Shown here: positions 1 through 7,185 of the stretch, piece by piece | Layout of the letters: every line of letters starts with the position of its first letter | Position numbering within the stretch: the first letter of the stretch is position 1 | Origin: Candidatus Ratteibacteria bacterium | GTDB lineage: Bacteria > Ratteibacteria > UBA8468 > B48-G9 > JAFGKM01 | Direction: 5' to 3' | DNA: 13,095 nucleotides | Assembly (NCBI GenBank): GCA_028697565.1 | Contig: JAQVEU010000001.1 | Coordinates: 8,757 to 21,851 of the forward strand | Notes under the pieces: generated by a model | Seen by the model: the letters and a program-made list of their open reading frames with translations, nothing else | Told to the model about the DNA's origin: nothing | Databases searched by the model: none | Position numbers and translations under genes: made by a program

Positions 1-147
1 ATGGCACCATCTGCAATACCTGAGGCAAAAGAGAGGATAAGGTCGGTAAGATACAGTGATATGGAAAAAATTGTTAGTGAGGTAGTCCTTTTTGATACAC
101 ATGAAAAGGTATATAAATATCTTACAAATAAAATAAAGAGGGGATGA
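1..147 (+). CDS. C-terminal end of a PTS enzyme I-like phosphoenolpyruvate-protein phosphotransferase (partial)
   Basis: The first reading frame is open from base 1 to a TGA at 145-147, giving 48 residues; the 5' part lies outside the window. The stretch MAPSAIPEAKERIRSVRYSD resembles the end of the PEP-binding barrel of enzyme I, where E. coli has a similar SMSAISIPRIKKIIR segment followed by a short helix rich in acidic residues and a tail. The ATG at base 1 is therefore probably an internal methionine, not a start. Enzyme I takes phosphate from phosphoenolpyruvate and passes it to HPr in the sugar phosphotransferase system. Only the tail is visible, so the active-site histidine and PEP-binding residues cannot be checked; a pyruvate phosphate dikinase-type relative is the main alternative. 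The next gene starts one base after the stop, which suggests co-transcription. Confidence 0.7.
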   Translation: MAPSAIPEAKERIRSVRYSDMEKIVSEVVLFDTHEKVYKYLTNKIKRG

Positions 148-148
148 T

Positions 149-1189
149 ATGGAAATATCTCAAGAAAATATAAATATATTAGATACAAAGGATATGTTAG
201 GAAAACTAAAAGGGTTTGCTGTCCAGTGTAAAGATGGTTATTCATTACCAGTCCCATCCTTATCCTCTACTTCTGTTAAAAAGGTCATCCTTTCTGGTAT
301 GGGTGGCTCTGCAATAGGTGGAGATATTATTACAGCAATTGCTTCTGAAAGTTCTAAGATACCCTGCTTTGTTAACAGGGACTATACACTTCCATCCTTT
401 GCATCCGACGAAAAAACACTTGTTGTTATTATAAGTTATTCAGGCAATACAGAAGAGTCACTGAGTGTCCTGAGAGAAGCAATAAAAAGAAAAAATTCTG
501 TTGTATGTATTACCAGTGGAGGCAAAATAGAAAAAATTGCAGGAGAAGCAGGTATCCCCTTGTTAAAGATACCGGGTGGTTATCCACCAAGGTGTGCATT
601 AGGATACCTTTTTTTCTCCTCTTATAAAATAATGGAAGGTATAGGTGTTGTACCTCCTATTGACAAAAACATCTTTACAAAAATGGAGCAATGGATTGAA
701 AAATTTATCCCTGAAAAGCATAGTAATCTTGCAAGAAATCTTGCAGAAAAGATGTATAACAGAATTGGCCTGCTTTATTCAAACAACAGGTTTTACCCTG
801 CAACTACAAGATGGAAGACACAACTGGCTGAAAATAGTAAAACATTTGCCTTTATAAATGTGCTGCCTGAAATGAACCACAATGAGATTATGTCATGGAG
901 ATATCCTGAGTGGTTCATAAAAAAATGTTTACCTATCTTTATAGTATCTAACAATGAACATCCACGGGTAGACCTAAGGTTTGAGATAACCAAAGAGATA
1001 ATTTTTAAGAAACAACCAGAAATAATTGCTCTAACTACTGAAGGAGAGTCATTACTTGAAGAACTATTCTATCTGATTATACTTGGCGACTGGGTAAGTT
1101 TTTATCTGGCGATACTTAATAGTGTAGACCCAACAGAGATACAGGAAATAGACCTTTTGAAACAAAAAATGGGAGGAGGACACCTATGA
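149..1189 (+). CDS. Bifunctional phosphoglucose/phosphomannose isomerase (SIS-domain PGI/PMI family)
   Basis: This 346-residue protein has the two sugar-isomerase (SIS) halves of the archaeal/bacterial PGI/PMI family, which interconverts fructose 6-phosphate with glucose 6-phosphate and mannose 6-phosphate in the cytoplasm. Visible motifs are the phosphate-binding GMGGSAIGGD at residues 50-59, SYSGNTEE at 97-104, PPRCALGY near 147-153, and PEMNHNE at 240-246, which supplies the family's catalytic Glu and His region. The C-terminal VDPTEIQEIDLLK is also typical. Length is normal for the family. The ATG at 149 follows AGAGGGG at about 137-143, a good ribosome binding site. The gene starts one base after the enzyme I stop and its TGA overlaps the metK start as ATGA, so the three are probably co-translated. 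The family call is firm; substrate breadth is inferred from the family. Confidence 0.9.
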   Translation: MEISQENINILDTKDMLGKLKGFAVQCKDGYSLPVPSLSSTSVKKVILSGMGGSAIGGDIITAIASESSKIPCFVNRDYTLPSFASDEKTLVVIISYSGNTEESLSVLREAIKRKNSVVCITSGGKIEKIAGEAGIPLLKIPGGYPPRCALGYLFFSSYKIMEGIGVVPPIDKNIFTKMEQWIEKFIPEKHSNLARNLAEKMYNRIGLLYSNNRFYPATTRWKTQLAENSKTFAFINVLPEMNHNEIMSWRYPEWFIKKCLPIFIVSNNEHPRVDLRFEITKEIIFKKQPEIIALTTEGESLLEELFYLIILGDWVSFYLAILNSVDPTEIQEIDLLKQKMGGGHL

Positions 1190-2325
1190 AAAACTCTTAT
1201 CTGTTCACCTCGGAGTCAGTTACAGAGGGACATCCTGACAAGATATGTGACCAGATATCCGACTCTATACTTGACGAGGTGCTTAAGCAGGACAAAAACG
1301 GAAGGGTTGCATGTGAATGCCTTACAACAAGAGGACTTATCTTTGTGGCAGGTGAGATAACAACCAGAGGTTATGTTGACATACCATCTCTTGTAAGAAA
1401 CCTGGTGAAAGAGGTCGGCTATATTGAGCCATCCTATGGATTTAATTTTGACTCCAGTGCCATTATTACATCCATCCAGAATCAGTCCCCTGATATTGCA
1501 CTCGGAGTTAACAAAGGAGGTGCAGGAGACCAAGGAATGATGTTTGGATATGCAACTAATGAGACAGAAGAACTGATGCCTATGCCTATTCTCCTTGCAC
1601 ATAAACTTGTAAGAAAACTTGCAGAGGTAAGAAAACAAGGAGAACTTACCTATCTAAGGCCTGATGGCAAGTCCCAGGTAACCGTACGTTATGCGGACAA
1701 TATCCCTGAAACAGTTGAAAGTGTTGTGCTTTCATCACAGCACAACCCTGACGTTAGCCACAAAAAAATCAAAGATGACCTTACAGAACTTGTGATAAAA
1801 AAGGTTATTTGTCCTGAGCTGAGAAGTAAAAAGATGCAGATTTTTGTTAATCCAACAGGCAGATTTATTATAGGTGGCCCTCAGGCAGATACAGGCGTGA
1901 CAGGAAGAAAGATAATAGTGGATACCTATGGTGGCGTCGGCAGCCATGGTGGTGGATGCTTCTCTGGAAAAGACCCAACAAAGGTTGACAGGTCTGCCTC
2001 ATACATGGCAAGATACCTTGCAAAAAATATAGTGGCATCAGGACTTGCAAAGAGGTGTGAACTCCAGATTGCTTATGTCATCGGAGTAAAACAACCTGTT
2101 TCTATAATGGTAGATACAAACAACACAGGAGTTATCCCGGATATTGAAATAGTAAAGATGATAAGGAACAACTTTGACCTTTCTCCATGGGGAATTATAA
2201 AAAAACTTGACCTTCTGAAGCCCATATATAAAAAGACCGCCTGTTACGGACACTTCGGCAGAGAAGAAGAGGGGTTCACATGGGAAAAGAAGGACTCAGT
2301 TAAAATTTTTCAAAAAGGGATATAA
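1186..2325 (+). CDS. metK: S-adenosylmethionine synthetase (methionine adenosyltransferase)
   Basis: MetK joins methionine to the adenosyl part of ATP, releasing phosphate and pyrophosphate, to make S-adenosylmethionine. The 379-residue sequence carries the standard signatures: TSESVTEGHPDK with the active-site His at residue 16, GAGDQGMMFGYA at 112-123, and GGGCFSGKDPTKVDRS at 255-270. The C-terminal YGHFGRE at 354-360 is also as expected. All three repeated alpha/beta domains appear intact and the length is typical of the bacterial enzyme. The start is fixed by the ATGA overlap with the preceding gene and by GGGAGGAGG at 1171-1179, inside that gene. AhcY lies downstream across a repeat-filled gap, and the two enzymes bracket the methyl cycle. 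A SAM riboswitch cannot sit directly upstream because that sequence is coding. Confidence 0.97.
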   Translation: MKNSYLFTSESVTEGHPDKICDQISDSILDEVLKQDKNGRVACECLTTRGLIFVAGEITTRGYVDIPSLVRNLVKEVGYIEPSYGFNFDSSAIITSIQNQSPDIALGVNKGGAGDQGMMFGYATNETEELMPMPILLAHKLVRKLAEVRKQGELTYLRPDGKSQVTVRYADNIPETVESVVLSSQHNPDVSHKKIKDDLTELVIKKVICPELRSKKMQIFVNPTGRFIIGGPQADTGVTGRKIIVDTYGGVGSHGGGCFSGKDPTKVDRSASYMARYLAKNIVASGLAKRCELQIAYVIGVKQPVSIMVDTNNTGVIPDIEIVKMIRNNFDLSPWGIIKKLDLLKPIYKKTACYGHFGREEEGFTWEKKDSVKIFQKGI

Positions 2326-2410
2326 CTTCTCAGTCATCTGCATTGTCTGAAAATAACAAGTAGCGAATAGCAAGATAAAAAATTAAAAGATGGAGAAAAA
2401 TCTATCCTGA
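2326..2410. other. Intergenic stretch after metK with a short quasi-repeat
   Basis: No gene is visible here. At 2355-2375 there is a degenerate repeat of the form AGTAGCGAATAGCAAG, which looks like two or three decayed copies of a seven-base unit. An AT-rich stretch leads into the palindrome block starting at 2411. Confidence 0.4.
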
Positions 2411-2729
2411 CCTTCCTTTAAAAAAGGAAGGAACGCCTTCCTATTTCCCCCTTTGTAAAGGGGGGGAGTATCTTTTAAATTCCCCTCTTTGTAAAGAGGG
2501 GTGAGGGGAGATTTGACTACTCCCCCTGACAGGGGGAAGTGAGAGGGGGTTTGGTGAGTGCGGAGTCCCCTTCAATTCCTCCCCATATGAGGGGGGAGGA
2601 TATAGGTGGGGGTGGAGAGTATAGGAAAAGTTTTCACCCTCCCCTTTATCCCCTCCCCTCATAGGGAAGGGAAAAAAGGAAAGAGGGGAGAGGGAAATCC
2701 ACCCCAACCCTCCTTTACAAAAGGAGGGG
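2411..2729. repeat. Left palindromic C-run/G-run repeat block between metK and ahcY
   Basis: Seven inverted repeats follow one another, each a C-rich arm, a short spacer and a G-rich arm. They lie at 2411-2431 (CCTTCCTTT / AAAGGAAGG), 2447-2464 (CCCCCTTT / AAAGGGGG), 2482-2501 (CCCCTCTTT / AAAGAGGGG), 2521-2537 (TCCCCCTG / CAGGGGGA), 2578-2599 (CCTCCCC / GGGGGAGG around ATATG), 2649-2671 (imperfect) and 2708-2727 (CCTCCTTT / AAAGGAGG). The arms differ but the design is the same. Parts of the block recur in reverse orientation at 12823-12976. The open frame on the minus strand through here translates to low-complexity Ser/Pro/Gly and is not credible as a protein. Any of the palindromes could form a hairpin in the metK-ahcY transcript; none is followed by a clear U tract. 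Confidence 0.85.
2505..2624 (+). repeat. 120-base repeat module, copy 1 (inverted match at 12858-12976)
   Basis: This segment matches the reverse complement of 12858-12976 nearly end to end with scattered substitutions. Two exact 20-base anchors are TTCAATTCCTCCCCATATGA at 2571-2590 (reverse complement at 12893-12912) and GGATATAGGTGGGGGTGGAG at 2598-2617 (reverse complement at 12866-12885). It contains two of the palindromes and the linker GAGGGGGTTTGGTG. Confidence 0.85.
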
Positions 2730-2732
2730 AAT

Positions 2733-2764
2733 AGAGAGAAAAGGAGGAGGAGGAGAAGAAGGAA
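2733..2764 (+). other. Homopurine tract with (GGA)4 upstream of ahcY
   Basis: Thirty-two consecutive bases are all A or G. The core is four GGA triplets at 2743-2754 followed by GAA GAA. It sits about 70-100 bases before the ahcY start in the sense strand, so the RNA would carry several Shine-Dalgarno-like GGAGG motifs with no start codon near them. (GGA)4 is a known quadruplex-forming sequence in vitro; whether that matters here is unknown. Confidence 0.6.
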
Positions 2765-2832
2765 TAAAAGAGGGAAGTGAGAGGGGATTTTTCTCTACTC
2801 GTTACTTATGTATGAACGGAGGGTAGTAAATA

Positions 2833-4080
2833 ATGGACTATTCAATAAGGGATATCAAACTTGCAGAAAACGGGGAAAGACGTGTTGAGTGGGCAATTGA
2901 ACATATGCAGGTCTTAAAATTGCTAAGGACTCTTTACAAAAGCAATAAAGCCTTCAGGGGTATAAAAATAGGATGCTGCCTTCATATTACTACAGAAACA
3001 GCAAATCTTATTATAAACCTGAAAGAAGCAGGAGCAGATGTTTTCCTGTGTGCCTCAAACCCATTAAGCACACAGGACGATGTAGCAGCATATCTTGTAA
3101 AATATAAAAAGGTGCCCGTCTTTGGAAGGCATGGCGATGACAAAAAGGCATACTATCAAAATATCAAAAATGTTATGTCGATAAAACCACATCTTGTTGT
3201 GGATGACGGATGTGACCTGATATCATCCCTTCATAAAAACTCTCACTTTACTGAAAACCTTATAGGTGCTACTGAAGAAACAACAACAGGTGTGATACGG
3301 CTGAGAAGTTTAGCAAAGAAAGGGATGCTGAAATTTCCTGTGATTGCAGTTAATGACGCTGATACAAAACATCTTTTTGATAACAGGTATGGGACAGGAC
3401 AGTCCACCGTGGATGGTATCCTTCGTGCCACAAATATCTTACTAAGTGGGAAGGTTGCTGTTGTATGTGGCTATGGCTGGTGTGGAAAAGGTATAGCAAA
3501 ACGGTTATCAGGGATGGGTGCAAGGGTTATTATTACAGAGGTAGACCCTGTAAAGGCACTTGAAGCAGTTATGGACGGATATTATGTACTGCCAATAGCA
3601 GAGGCATCAAAAGTCGGTGATATCTTTATAACCTCAACAGGAGACACACAGGTTATAGGAATAGCACACATCAAAAAGATGAAGGACGGTGTAATACTTG
3701 CCAATGCAGGACACTTCAATGTAGAGATTGATATTGCGTCCCTTGAAAAATCTGCCAAAAAGAGAAAGATAAGGGAGTGTCTTGATGAATATACCCTCCC
3801 CACAGGTAAAAAGGTCTATCTGCTTGGTGAAGGCCGGCTTGTCAATCTCACCTGTGCTGAAGGGCATCCATCCTGTGTGATGGATATGAGTTTTGCCAAT
3901 CAGTTCCTGTCTCTTGAATATCTAAAAAACCATCCTCGCCTTAAACCAGATGTATATAATGTCCCGTCCGATATAGACACTAAAGTAGCAAAAATGAAAC
4001 TTAAAACAATGGGGATAAGCATAGACAAACTTACACACCAACAAAAACAGTATCTTACTTCATGGGAAACAGGAACATAA
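2833..4080 (+). CDS. ahcY: Adenosylhomocysteinase (S-adenosyl-L-homocysteine hydrolase), short archaeal/thermophile type
   Basis: AhcY splits S-adenosylhomocysteine to adenosine and homocysteine using tightly bound NAD, relieving product inhibition of methyltransferases. In the 415 residues one sees HITTET at 51-56, the substrate-site Asp pair in VVDDG at 122-126, ATEETTTGV at 146-154, NDADTKHLFDNRYGTG at 174-189 with the catalytic Lys and Asp, the NAD-binding CGYGWCGKG at 212-220, NAGHFNVEID at 291-300, and GHPSCVMDMSFANQ at 344-357. The insert found in many proteobacterial and plant enzymes is absent. The tail stops at WETGT without the Lys/Tyr-containing end seen in mammalian enzymes, as in archaeal and Thermotoga members. 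GGAGGG at 2818-2823 lies nine bases before the ATG and supports this start. The end overlaps the next gene by 19 bases. Confidence 0.95.
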   Translation: MDYSIRDIKLAENGERRVEWAIEHMQVLKLLRTLYKSNKAFRGIKIGCCLHITTETANLIINLKEAGADVFLCASNPLSTQDDVAAYLVKYKKVPVFGRHGDDKKAYYQNIKNVMSIKPHLVVDDGCDLISSLHKNSHFTENLIGATEETTTGVIRLRSLAKKGMLKFPVIAVNDADTKHLFDNRYGTGQSTVDGILRATNILLSGKVAVVCGYGWCGKGIAKRLSGMGARVIITEVDPVKALEAVMDGYYVLPIAEASKVGDIFITSTGDTQVIGIAHIKKMKDGVILANAGHFNVEIDIASLEKSAKKRKIRECLDEYTLPTGKKVYLLGEGRLVNLTCAEGHPSCVMDMSFANQFLSLEYLKNHPRLKPDVYNVPSDIDTKVAKMKLKTMGISIDKLTHQQKQYLTSWETGT

Positions 4081-4676
4081 AACAAAACAAGATACTTAGG
4101 GTTGGAATAACGGGTATCTTTGGCTCTGGCAAGACAACAGTAAGTTCAATGTTCAAAAAAGCGGGTATCTGTGTGGTCTCCTGCGATGATATAGTCCATC
4201 GTCTTCTTAAAAAGAAAATAATAATAAAAAAAATAAAGGACTCTTTCGGAGAAGATGTTGTAAATCACGGAGAAATTAATAGAAGAGCCCTGGGTGATAA
4301 AATTTTTTCAAACAGGACGCAACGAAGAAAACTTGAACAGATTGTACATCCTGAGGTTTTTAAAGAGATAAACAGAATACTTGACAGTAAAAAAAGAGGT
4401 GGTATAATAGTAATAGAAATTCCTCTACTTTTTGAAACAAAATCAGAGAGATTAGTTGATAAAATAGTAGTTGTAAAAGCATCCCGCCAGATAATCATAG
4501 AACGGCTAAAAGACAGGTTTAGCAAAGAAGAAATATTGAAAAGGTGGAAGGCACAAATCCCTTTAAAAGAAAAAGAGAAAAAAGCGGACTATGTTATTAA
4601 CAATTCAGGGGACTATTCTGAAACATTCCAGCAGGTAAAAAATCTTATAAAAAACCTAAAATCCATCGTGAAATAA
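4062..4676 (+). CDS. coaE: Dephospho-CoA kinase
   Basis: CoaE phosphorylates the ribose 3'-hydroxyl of dephospho-CoA, the last step of coenzyme A synthesis. The 204-residue protein has a P-loop GIFGSGKTT at 18-26, the family's SCDDIVHRLL at 40-49, an HPEV segment at 96-99, IPLLFE at 120-125, the lid-region RWKAQ at 161-165, and DYVINNSGD at 176-184. These match the CoaE pattern and usual length. The P-loop differs slightly from the common GGIGSGKS, with Phe in place of the first loop Ile and Thr for Ser. The start overlaps ahcY by 19 bases and has no clear ribosome binding site. The next in-frame ATG would remove the P-loop, so the start cannot be much later; translation is probably coupled to ahcY. 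It is followed 34 bases later by rho. Confidence 0.93.
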   Translation: MGNRNIKQNKILRVGITGIFGSGKTTVSSMFKKAGICVVSCDDIVHRLLKKKIIIKKIKDSFGEDVVNHGEINRRALGDKIFSNRTQRRKLEQIVHPEVFKEINRILDSKKRGGIIVIEIPLLFETKSERLVDKIVVVKASRQIIIERLKDRFSKEEILKRWKAQIPLKEKEKKADYVINNSGDYSETFQQVKNLIKNLKSIVK

Positions 4677-4710
4677 GTAATATCTATCCAATAAGCCAGG
4701 GAGGCATAAT

Positions 4711-6003
4711 ATGGAAACAGTAAATAGTTTAGAGGTAATTAAAGATATGGATGTGGCAAACCTAAGAAAACTGACCATCCCTAAACTCCAGGCAATAGCA
4801 AAGGCGCTTAGAGTTGAAGGTATCAGCAACCTCAGGAAGGAAGAACTCATATATAAGATAATGGAATCCCAGACAAGAAGGGAAGGGATTTTACGTGCTG
4901 AGGGTGTCTTAGAGATATTACCCGATGGCTTCGGATTTTTACGGTCCCCTAACTATAATTACCTACCAGGCCCTGATGATATTTATGTGTCACCTTCTCA
5001 GATTAAAAAATTTTCACTAAAAACAGGGGATACAGTTGCAGGACAGGTAAGGCCTCCAAAAGATAGTGAAAAGTACTTTGCCCTATTAAAGGTTGAAAGT
5101 GTAAATGGTGACCCACCTGAAAGCATACAATCAAGGATTCCTTTTGAAGAACTTACACCCATACATCCAAACAATCGGTTATTATTAGAAACAACACCAG
5201 AAGAGATAACCACAAGGGTAATAGACCTGGTCACACCTATAGGTAAGGGGCAGAGAGGGCTGATTGTTTCTCCACCACGTGCAGGGAAAACTGTTATACT
5301 TCAAAAACTCGCAAATGCAATAGCCAAAAACCATCCAGAGGTATATCTGATTGTGCTTCTTGTAGCAGAAAGACCCGAAGAGGTCACTGAGATGAGGCGA
5401 CTTGTGAAGGGAGAGGTCATAAGTGCAACCTTTGATGAATCGCCCGAAAGGCATACACAGGTGGCAGAGATAGTAATGGAAAAGGCAAAACGGCTTGTTG
5501 AACACAAAAAAGATGTTGTAATTCTTCTTGATAGTATTACACGGCTTGCAAGGGCATATAATATACTGGTTCCACACACAGGAAAGATTATGTCAGGAGG
5601 ACTTGAATCCACAGCATTAGATAAGCCCAAAAGATTTTTTGGTGCAGCAAGAAATATTGAAGAAGGTGGTAGTTTAACAGTCATAGGTACAGCACTTATA
5701 GATACAGGTAGTAAGATGGATGACGTTATCTTTGAAGAGTTTAAAGGGACAGGAAATATGGAGATCAACCTTGATAGAAAACTTGCTGATAGAAGAATCT
5801 TTCCTGCCATAGATATTAATGGGTCTGGCACACGACGTGAAGAACTTCTTGTAAATCCAGAGGAACTACAACTTATGTGGCTATTAAGAAAGGTATTAGC
5901 CCCACTAAATCCCATAGAGGCAATGGAACTTTTGACAGCACGAATGAAAAGCACAAAGTCAAATATAGAACTCCTTCTTAATATCAAGGCACAAACACAA
6001 TAA
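4711..6003 (+). CDS. rho: Transcription termination factor Rho
   Basis: Rho is the hexameric RNA helicase that ends transcription by loading on unstructured RNA and chasing RNA polymerase. The 430 residues contain an N-terminal helical Rho_N domain (about 14-52), the cold-shock-like RNA-binding domain with the RNP1 motif DGFGFLR at 72-78, and an ATPase core. The core has Walker A SPPRAGKT at 187-194, Walker B VILLDSITR at 270-278, the Q- and R-loop region around GSKMDDVIFEEFKGTGNM at 333-350, and RRIFPAID at 361-368. Length is close to E. coli Rho and there is no large insertion. AGGGAGG at 4698-4704 sets the start. One oddity is VAERPEEVTEM at 218-228, where other Rho proteins have Asp in place of the Ala before the catalytic Glu. 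The gene follows coaE by 34 bases. Confidence 0.97.
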   Translation: METVNSLEVIKDMDVANLRKLTIPKLQAIAKALRVEGISNLRKEELIYKIMESQTRREGILRAEGVLEILPDGFGFLRSPNYNYLPGPDDIYVSPSQIKKFSLKTGDTVAGQVRPPKDSEKYFALLKVESVNGDPPESIQSRIPFEELTPIHPNNRLLLETTPEEITTRVIDLVTPIGKGQRGLIVSPPRAGKTVILQKLANAIAKNHPEVYLIVLLVAERPEEVTEMRRLVKGEVISATFDESPERHTQVAEIVMEKAKRLVEHKKDVVILLDSITRLARAYNILVPHTGKIMSGGLESTALDKPKRFFGAARNIEEGGSLTVIGTALIDTGSKMDDVIFEEFKGTGNMEINLDRKLADRRIFPAIDINGSGTRREELLVNPEELQLMWLLRKVLAPLNPIEAMELLTARMKSTKSNIELLLNIKAQTQ

Positions 6004-6064
6004 GATTGGAAGATTCACAGATTGGAAAAATCTTAAACTCTGCCAATTTTCAAATCTTCTAATC
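6004..6064 (+). repeat. Inverted repeat (nested hairpin) directly after rho
   Basis: GATTGGAAGATT at 6004-6015 pairs with AATCTTCTAATC at 6053-6064, perfect except for one G-U pair. Inside it ATTGG at 6021-6025 can pair with CCAAT at 6043-6047. The unit GATTGGAA also recurs at 6020-6027. It begins immediately after the rho stop codon. No T tract follows at once, so a classical intrinsic terminator is doubtful; it could be a 3'-end stabilising hairpin or a decayed short repeat. Confidence 0.45.
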
Positions 6065-6087
6065 CATATACTTTTGACTTATTACTT

Positions 6088-7185
6088 ATGTACCAGGCAA
6101 TATATACAGCAAGTTTTTTAATGGCATGGGTAGGAAACCTTTTTAGTATCTCCCTTACCCTGTTTCTTGTCCAGGTAAAACAAAGTGGTCCTTTCATTAT
6201 AGGCCTTGTTGGTTTTACCGGAAATTTTATATATACTATTATTACATTCTTGCTCTCCCGCCGTCCTTTAAAAAACAACACCTTTATCTATACTCCAATA
6301 GCCATAGGAATTTTTTACTTTTTAATAATATTTTCTCCTGTTCCACTTATCTTTATTATTCTCCTTTTTGGAGGTGCATGCTATGCTATATTCTGGCCAT
6401 CTGTCCAGACATGTTTCACTGCCACTAATGATGATTTGAAGATAGGGATATACAACCTTTTCTGGTCCGCAGGAGTAATATTAGGTACATTTTCAGCCGG
6501 CTTTATCTACGCATTAAGCCACCATGCCCCATTTGTTGTCACCCTGTTGCTATCCACCATTGCCTTCTGTGTCCTTATGTACAACAAGCAACACCTATTT
6601 TTGGATATAAAACAACCGTCAGGTGAGACAAAAGAACATCTATCTCCTATATTGGTAAGAAAAATAAGAGTATTAAACTTCCTGCATTTTTTTGTATCAG
6701 GCTCTGTCTTCTATCTATATCCCAAACTTGGACTTTTAAGGGGTCTTTCACCCCAGTTTATCGGGACAATCATTGGTGTCATATTCACAAGCAGATTTGT
6801 TGCATTTTTTCTTCTTATGGATAAACCACTCATACTTCACCCTGCAGTATTTATTCTCTCCTGTCTATTATTTTTTATAAGTTGTGTAATGATAGGATAT
6901 GGAAGTCATCCAATTATTATACTTATATCTGTTATTATTTTAGGTATTACCGGTGCCTTTGCTTATCACAATAGTTTATTGATACATATAAAATATAACC
7001 TGAAACCAGAAATACATGAGTGTATTCTAGGTGCAGGGACCTTTTTCGGCTCTCTTATCGCAGGACTATTAGGGCAGATATTCAATCTGCCTTCTGCCTA
7101 TATAATCATAGGTTCCTTTGTTTTGATTGTTGGCTTATGGCACAGCAGACACTATCTATTTTCCTTCCTTTTTCAAAACTCTTAA
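6088..7185 (+). CDS. Major facilitator superfamily (MFS) transporter, substrate unknown
   Basis: This 365-residue protein is almost entirely hydrophobic. About twelve membrane segments can be read, six before and six after a polar central loop near residues 171-190 (KQPSGETKEHLSPILVRKIR), the usual MFS layout. FWPSVQ after the fourth segment resembles sequences seen in MFS carriers of the sugar/drug-efflux kind. It should act in the cytoplasmic membrane, moving a small molecule by proton or solute coupling; the sequence does not tell which one. It is shorter than most MFS proteins and begins almost directly in the first membrane segment. The ATG at 6088 has no good ribosome binding site, but a stop lies upstream without another start; Met12 is the next option. 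It sits 84 bases after rho and converges on the minus-strand operon, overlapping its last gene by 30 bases. That neighbour may hint at a sugar substrate, but this is speculation. Confidence 0.75.
   Translation: MYQAIYTASFLMAWVGNLFSISLTLFLVQVKQSGPFIIGLVGFTGNFIYTIITFLLSRRPLKNNTFIYTPIAIGIFYFLIIFSPVPLIFIILLFGGACYAIFWPSVQTCFTATNDDLKIGIYNLFWSAGVILGTFSAGFIYALSHHAPFVVTLLLSTIAFCVLMYNKQHLFLDIKQPSGETKEHLSPILVRKIRVLNFLHFFVSGSVFYLYPKLGLLRGLSPQFIGTIIGVIFTSRFVAFFLLMDKPLILHPAVFILSCLLFFISCVMIGYGSHPIIILISVIILGITGAFAYHNSLLIHIKYNLKPEIHECILGAGTFFGSLIAGLLGQIFNLPSAYIIIGSFVLIVGLWHSRHYLFSFLFQNS

Noticed and set aside
1186..2325. Cys258 in the MetK GGGCFSGKD motif as an unusual residue
   Set aside because: Cys is tolerated at this position in the family motif, so it is not notable.
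2441..2707. 88-codon open frame on the minus strand between metK and ahcY
   Set aside because: It is made of translated palindromic repeats (Ser, Pro, Gly, Glu runs) and has no conserved-looking segment.
2411..2729. Palindrome block as a CRISPR array
   Set aside because: The units are palindromes of differing sequence with irregular spacing; there is no constant repeat with unique spacers and no cas gene.
2733..2832. SAM or SAH riboswitch before ahcY
   Set aside because: I saw no multi-helix GC-rich core or conserved loop of the known classes, only a purine tract and a simple ribosome binding site.
5301..5987. 228-codon open frame on the minus strand inside rho
   Set aside because: It is antisense to the highly conserved Rho ATPase core, Ser-rich, and has no ribosome binding site or family pattern.
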